DNA of 22,315 nt from Chloromonas sp. AAM2 (Eukaryota; Chlorophyta; Chlorophyceae; Chlamydomonadales; Chlamydomonadaceae), in contig QAXH01001907.1 of the NCBI GenBank assembly GCA_004335635.1, forward strand, positions 1 to 22,315, given 5' to 3'. The translations under genes were made by a program, and so were the position numbers. Positions 17,477 to 22,315 of this stretch are shown in pieces (within the stretch, counting starts at the first letter, position 1; each line of letters starts with the position of its first letter). Below the pieces are notes generated by a model that had not been told where the DNA came from, searched no databases, and saw only the letters and a program-made list of their open reading frames with translations.

Positions 17477-20400
17477 ATGGCCACCGCAGTATTACATAGG
17501 CGCACTTCCTCATCCTCCTCGTCGTTCAGCTTGCCTTCCAATGCGTCTCTTGACTTTGATCAGCCTCTCGAATCCAGCCAGAAAAAGCCATCGTCATGGG
17601 AGCTGGAATCAGAACAGTCCCTCGACAACGTATCATTGGATGGAAGCATTGATATTGACGTTGCTGTCGCGAACTACGAGGCACAGGCAACTTCACACGC
17701 CAGCGCAGCAGCCGCAGCGGCCGCACCTGCCCCAAGAGCTCGTGCACCTACGTCTCTGACCGCTGATCCACCCCCACTGAAGCATCAACAAGGCAAGCAA
17801 ACAGACAGCAGTAGACCGCAAGAATCAGCTTCATCACGCACCTCCTTTCCACTCCTTGAGGCATCCACACAACAGAGCCCGCACAGGACGGACGCAGGTG
17901 AGTCTTGGAAAAGGCATGGTCATGGGAGCAGGCACTGGTTGTTTGGGTCATGCCAGGCCAAGCATGGGTGGTAGAGCGAGAGGAAGCCGTGTTTGCTCAA
18001 TAAGTAGGCACATGCAGCACTGCTGGTACTGGTGCTGTCTGCATATGCAAGCGATGAAAGGGGTTGTGCAGCCATCCGTGGAGTGGGTAGTGCACAAGCA
18101 CCTGGGTATGTACGATGGTGGGCTTGCCTATGGACTAAGAGGTTGGGACCGAGTAGCTTACAACAGGGTAGCTTACGTTAGACCTTCTTGGTACATTACA
18201 GTGTCTTGATGCATACTTGGCCGTCTGCAGGCACACGTAGTACCCCAAGCAGCACAGCCACAGCCGCCGCCACCACCGCTGCCCACCTCCAAGGAAACGG
18301 GGACAAACACTCTCCCGTGCGGCTCCCCGCCAGCCCTATTAAAGGCGGTTGTGCAAGCAAGGCTACAGTTACTCTCTCGCCCACCAAGCCCAAGGCCCTT
18401 GGATCAGCCCTGCCTTCCAGGACAGGCACCCCCAGCTTACGCAAGCAGCCTCCGTCAAAATCAGTCACCAGCCTACCAGTTGACAAGGCCCCCCACGATT
18501 CAGAACGCAAGTCTGCCCCAACCCCCAACTCGCGGTGTCAAACACCACAACACGACCGCAACTCAACCCGCATTAGCACGCCAGGCTCAGCCGTCCCTCT
18601 TTCTCCTACCACACAGTCCAGGGCTCCTCCTGCGGGCATGCTATCTCCCAGCCTTGCCACCCGCACCGGCCACAGTAACCCCCTTTCCCCCACCATTCAA
18701 AGCAAGCAGCGGTACCCTGCGGTTCCCTCGCCACGAGCCAACCCAGCCAATGGAGGTCTCTCACCAATTGCCAGTAACGGCAAGAAACCGACAACGCCCA
18801 ACGGAAGCCCTTTCATCACTCTGCCTACGATGTCAGAAATTTCAACAGCCAAGAAACTGGACTTCAACTCACCTCACTCCACTTATGTGAGATATACTAG
18901 TTGAAGCAATCGATGGCGTGATTGCTGAAACTCGCTGTGTTGTGACTGCTAAGCTTTAAAATTGTGTCTTATTGTGTCTTGATGCAATCACAAATCCCCG
19001 GCCACTGACCATATGATGAGTATGTCATATCATAGGCTCATCATGGCATGAACGCAGGACATATCACGAATTTGTGTACGTTTAGTGTCATGTCAATGAC
19101 CAAGTAGATTGAGGACAGCCGTGCTTCCTGCTCCCATAAACACTGTCTACGGCCTCCTGTTGGTAACACATACTTTTAGATGTCCGCATGCCTTGCGCTC
19201 TGGCTGATCTGTTCTCTGCATACGTGTACGTTTGCAGCCTGGAAGCCGTAAGAAGATATTGCATGCAATGCCAGTGACCGTTAGACTGAAACAATCTGAT
19301 CTAAATGCGTGCTCACATGCTTGTGCGCTTACTTGTGCTTCTTTTCATCCGCAGGAGGAGCCACCCCGCAGCCCTCAGCCCATGCGCAACGGCTTTGCTC
19401 TGGTGGGCCGAGACGGTGCCAGTGCGATCATGGTGAGGTGGTTGAAATTGGTTGCAGTTACTTGAACGTTCTGCGCTTTTGAACATGTTGACAACCAACT
19501 CTTCATCCGAGTCAAACTCAACACCGCACGTGCTCGCACGCTCTGCACACTGCTAGCTGGGCCAATGGATAGCAAGCAGGCCAGCTCGTGTTGTTGCTAA
19601 GAACATAGTGGTGACCATTAGGTTATCTGCAGTTTTCCTCTAATGCTCCCTCACGCACTCATGCGTAACAGCCACAAGCAAGTCAAAGGAAGCAGGCAGG
19701 CAGGTGCCTGGTCATTCCAGTGCTCTCATCATCCCACATGGTGCTGGCCAAGCAATGCACAGAGGTGGAAGGCCGATCAAGACCAAGCTGGCAGCACCGT
19801 TGGGTAGCAAGCAGATGCAGCAAACTAGCAAGCTCTGCTCCAAGTACTATCAAACAATTCTGGCCAGTTGGTGTTGCCCAACAGGCTGACAACCTCATAT
19901 GGAAACGCATAACCATACACTCCACTGCAATGCATTCTGAACCGGTTCTGCTGCATCTTGCAGGGCGGTGCACAGTTGTCCCCACCACCTTCCCCCGGCC
20001 CCACCCACACGGACATGTCAGGGGCTGGGGCGGGAGCTGAAAAGCCCAAGGGGGCTGTTGCACAGTTGCGCACGACGGACACAACGCCACCACGCCAACG
20101 CAGGTGCGTACAACAGAATAACTGCCTCAGACAGCACAAGCTCAGGAGCAGATAGGACTAGTTCTCTGGTTGGCCAAATCAACACAATCCCAGGACCTGT
20201 GCACACGAAGTGCCAGGGTCCAGGGGTGGCCTCATTTCAGGCCCTTGGGGGTTGGCTGAGAGCACCGGCTGGTCCGAGGTCCAGGGGTGACCTCTCATCA
20301 ATAGCTAGGCATGACCAGTGCATGGGTGGATTGCATATCTAGCTGCGTATTAGGCAAGCCGACTGTGAAAACATGCGTGCATGTACAGGGCATGCATGCC

Positions 20401-21066
20401 TGTGTTGCACCACCAAACTACATGCCTTTGTGTGTTTATACGTGCGCAGCTCCCGGCCACAGCTGTTGCCCCACCTGGCATCCCAGCGGTCGGACTTGGG
20501 GACCATGTTGGTAGCAACACACGTGGCACAGGTGTGTGTGATGAGTGATACGTGCGTGTGCGTATGTGTGGGTGTGAATGTTGCGCACGACGCAGAAGTT
20601 GGGCCCAAAAGTCAACTTCTCGGAAACCCTGGAGGGATGCACCGGCCAGATTGGGGATGCGCATGATAGGTCGAGAGTCTGTGAGTCTGTGCTTTGTAAG
20701 CCTGCCTACCCAACTATACCACTACAGATCGGCAAGTCAAGAGAAGGTTGATCTGTAGCAAGAGGCTCGTAGGCACCTGTCAGACCTGCGATTCCTATGT
20801 CGTGCTTTCCAGCGGACCCCGGCCATGTCATATGGCATTGCCGTTACGCTAACGAACCCTCACATCCTTCGCCGCAGACTTTGGGTCTCAATGGCGCGCC
20901 GAACTCACAGCAGCTGACCCAGTCCGCGTCCATGCGCGCGTCTACCCCAGGGCGCGGCGAGCGGCCGTCGTACGTGCAGTGGTCTTTCCGCGCCCGGGAG
21001 CCGCGCCCCAGTCAGGCAGGGGCGGACCCGGAACTGGCGCATCTGAACTGCTCAGAAACAACCTAA
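17477..21066 (+). CDS. Disordered Ser/Pro-rich protein, function unknown
   Basis: Exons joined in phase: 17477-17897, 18231-18886, 19355-19432, 19964-20103, 20450-20531 and 20878-21066. They make 1566 nt, or 521 residues. The protein opens MATAVLHRRTSSSSSS, then an acidic stretch near residues 36-66, a poly-Ala run, and a long basic Ser/Pro/Thr region. That region carries many Ser-Pro or Thr-Pro sites (PLSPT, MLSPS, GLSPI, STPGS), candidate sites for proline-directed kinases. No folded domain, signal peptide or membrane segment was seen. The more ordered-looking parts are the short central exons (NGFALVGRDGASAIM) and the C-terminus (SYVQWSFRARE). The ATG at 17477 has GCC after it and opens the Ser-rich start; an in-frame ATG exists at 17387, but an acceptor-like site lies just after it. 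Extra coding exons between 20532 and 20877 are possible. The long exon 18231-18886 has a late in-frame stop (18902) if the GTGAGA donor at 18887 is not used. Confidence 0.7.
20217..20297. repeat. Pair of ~20-bp direct repeats 61 bp apart in an intron
   Basis: GGTCCAGGGGTGGCCTC at 20217 recurs as GGTCCAGGGGTGACCTC at 20278. It lies in the intron 20104-20449 of the Ser/Pro-rich protein gene, again a local tandem event, although shorter than those in the PPR gene. Confidence 0.6.
20596..20746 (+). other. Possible additional exon pair of the Ser/Pro-rich protein gene
   Basis: After an acceptor-like ACGCAG at 20590-20595, the frame reads KLGPKVNFSETLEGCTGQIG and stays protein-like to 20669, before AG|GTCGAG. 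A 19-nt piece at 20728-20746 (CTACAG before, GTTGAT after) restores the phase. Together they are 93 nt, 31 codons, and fit in frame between exons 20450-20531 and 20878-21066. The donors are weak, so they may be an optional or cassette pair, or chance. Confidence 0.35.
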
Positions 21067-22140
21067 TGCTTGAAGAGCGCACAAGCTGAGACAAGATCAG
21101 ACAGACCGGACAGCACAAGGGCTCTTGATGCCTCGAGCAGGGCGGACAGGCCCGATATGTCGTGCAGGAAGGCAACAAGGGGCGGCTTCTAATTCGGAAA
21201 GGGTGTTGGTTTACAGTCACAACAGGCGCCAGTTGGCGTTGGGGCAAGCGGCCCCTTGTTGCGCTTCTCGCTCGGAGCACACATTCAAAACCACATGGAC
21301 CACTGAGCCACATGCACATAATTTGAGTATTATGGCACAGACGGTCTGTGTGTGCTGACCTGACAGTCCCGGACCTACGCATGCTGGTAGACCAGAATAG
21401 CATGGGCTTGCTAGACGAGCATGGGCTATGCCAGTTACAAGGAGGGAGTGCACACCATGTAGCACGTTCAACGCAAATATCAACTACTTGCGCAAATTGC
21501 AAAAACAAAAATCATAGTAAAGGGGAATCTGACCGTGTCAGCAAGGGCAGGTGAGGCCCTTGTGGCCATCACCCCAGTGACACACCAGGTATACCTTGAG
21601 CAAGTCAGCAGTTGGGCTTTACTGTAGTGTATCATGGCAAGTTGGATAGTTGTGATAGCTGTACGCTTGTATTGATCCGAGACCACAGCCGATTCAGGTC
21701 TTGCCGCTCTGGAGCCACCAGCAGTGGCTATTCCAGAAGCGCATGGTCTGCAGGCTTGAAGGTCCTGTGCTTTGTTCGTTGCCCAGCTTACTAATCAGAG
21801 TTTGTGTAGACAAAGGGCAGAGTGTCGACTTCTGTGAAGCAGTACGTACTGTAAAATGTCATCGTCAAGCAATGAAACATGTAAGTGCGACTTTGGATGT
21901 GTGGTTGTTCCAACAAATGCACTATTTCAGTCTTAGAACAGATTTTACACAGTCCTCTACAAGCCACTACCCCAGATCCTCTTTGGGGACTTGGAATGCC
22001 TCCAATGCGTTTCCATGCACCACAGCGCTTTGTTGGGACTGAAACTGTGCTGTGCAAAGAGCTCTGGAGATCCCTACCATACTACTACAATGATGGTTTT
22101 TCCTTTTTGGCCGACTGAGGGAGGCATGGTAAATGATGTC
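21067..22140. other. Right-hand flank, no gene assigned
   Basis: This is the 3' flank of the Ser/Pro-rich gene, with a plus-strand TGTAA near 21849 as one distant polyadenylation candidate. It contains copy 2 of a dispersed repeat (21437-21482), whose minus strand reads VLHGVHSLLV within an 88-codon ORF. A plus-strand frame ending at 22118 ([18 protein letters not shown], ending GFSFLAD-stop) is protein-like and could be the last exon of a gene, but no family or upstream exon was recognised. Confidence 0.3.
21437..21482. repeat. Dispersed repeat, copy 2
   Basis: Same orientation as the copy at 4078. The block ACAAGGAGGGAGTGCACACC is identical. Then ATG(T/A)AGCACGT and a CAACGCAAA(T/C)ATCA tail follow with one inserted T. 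The match fades on both sides within about 50 bp. Confidence 0.7.
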
Positions 22141-22162
22141 CATGATCACCGGAGACCAAAAA

Positions 22163-22234
22163 CCGGAGACCGGAGACGGGAGACGGGAGACGGGAGACGG
22201 GAGACCGGAGACGGGAGACCGGAGACCGGAGACG

Positions 22235-22303
<69 letters not shown>

Positions 22304-22315
22304 GGGAGACGGGAG
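22163..22315. repeat. 7-bp minisatellite running off the window
   Basis: Twenty-two perfect-length heptamers of two types only, CCGGAGA and CGGGAGA, continue to the window edge. The order is two of type C, four of type G, then C, G, C, C, G, nine C, and two G. A lone CCGGAGA precedes the array at 22149. The real length is unknown because the window ends inside it. The gene-poor DNA before it ends with a stop codon at 22118. Confidence 0.9.

Overview
The window looks like nuclear DNA of a green alga, most likely chlamydomonadalean. This is inferred from three things: intron-dense genes with GT-AG splice sites, an alanine/proline/serine-rich protein style, and a transit-peptide-like PPR protein, all in moderate-GC DNA full of short tandem repeats. 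Nothing prokaryotic is visible: no operons, no ribosome binding sites, and no continuous long ORF of a known bacterial family. No rRNA, tRNA, CRISPR array or intact transposon was recognised. Gene structures were built by hand by matching splice sites, phase and reading frame. Their totals divide exactly by three, which supports them strongly but does not replace transcript evidence.

Layout from left to right. (1) At 790-2975 on the minus strand is a four-exon atypical dual-specificity phosphatase with an intact HCX5R active site. It carries a long Ala/Glu/Arg extension made of eleven 11-residue repeats. (2) About 3.5 kb (2976-6520) holds no gene that could be recognised, only repeat fragments and two unassigned ORFs. 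(3) At 6521-9172 on the minus strand is a secretory-pathway protein resembling exostosin-type (GT47-like) glycosyltransferases. It has six inferred exons, with a 12-bp minisatellite in one intron and one implausibly short apparent intron. (4) At 10177-16392 on the minus strand is an eleven-exon gene for a 778-residue, probably plastid- or mitochondrion-targeted pentatricopeptide-repeat protein. (5) About 1.1 kb of shared upstream DNA separates it from (6) 17477-21066 on the plus strand, a six-or-more-exon gene for a disordered Ser/Pro-rich protein of about 521 residues. (7) The right end has a repeat fragment shared with position 4078, a small ORF, and a 7-bp minisatellite running off the window.

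The most interesting structure is the PPR gene. At least six separate tandem duplications, with unit lengths of about 100-120 bp, lie at or beside its exon borders and in its introns. One duplicates a whole exon 3' half with its donor. Another duplicates an acceptor so that use of the upstream copy would insert exactly 39 in-frame residues. Another duplicates the final coding segment together with its stop codon. An inverted copy of the exon-2 segment lies in intron 3. This looks like a gene in which exon-border duplication is a recurrent process.

The four genes show no evident shared pathway. They probably act separately: signalling, glycosylation, organelle RNA processing, and an unknown disordered protein.
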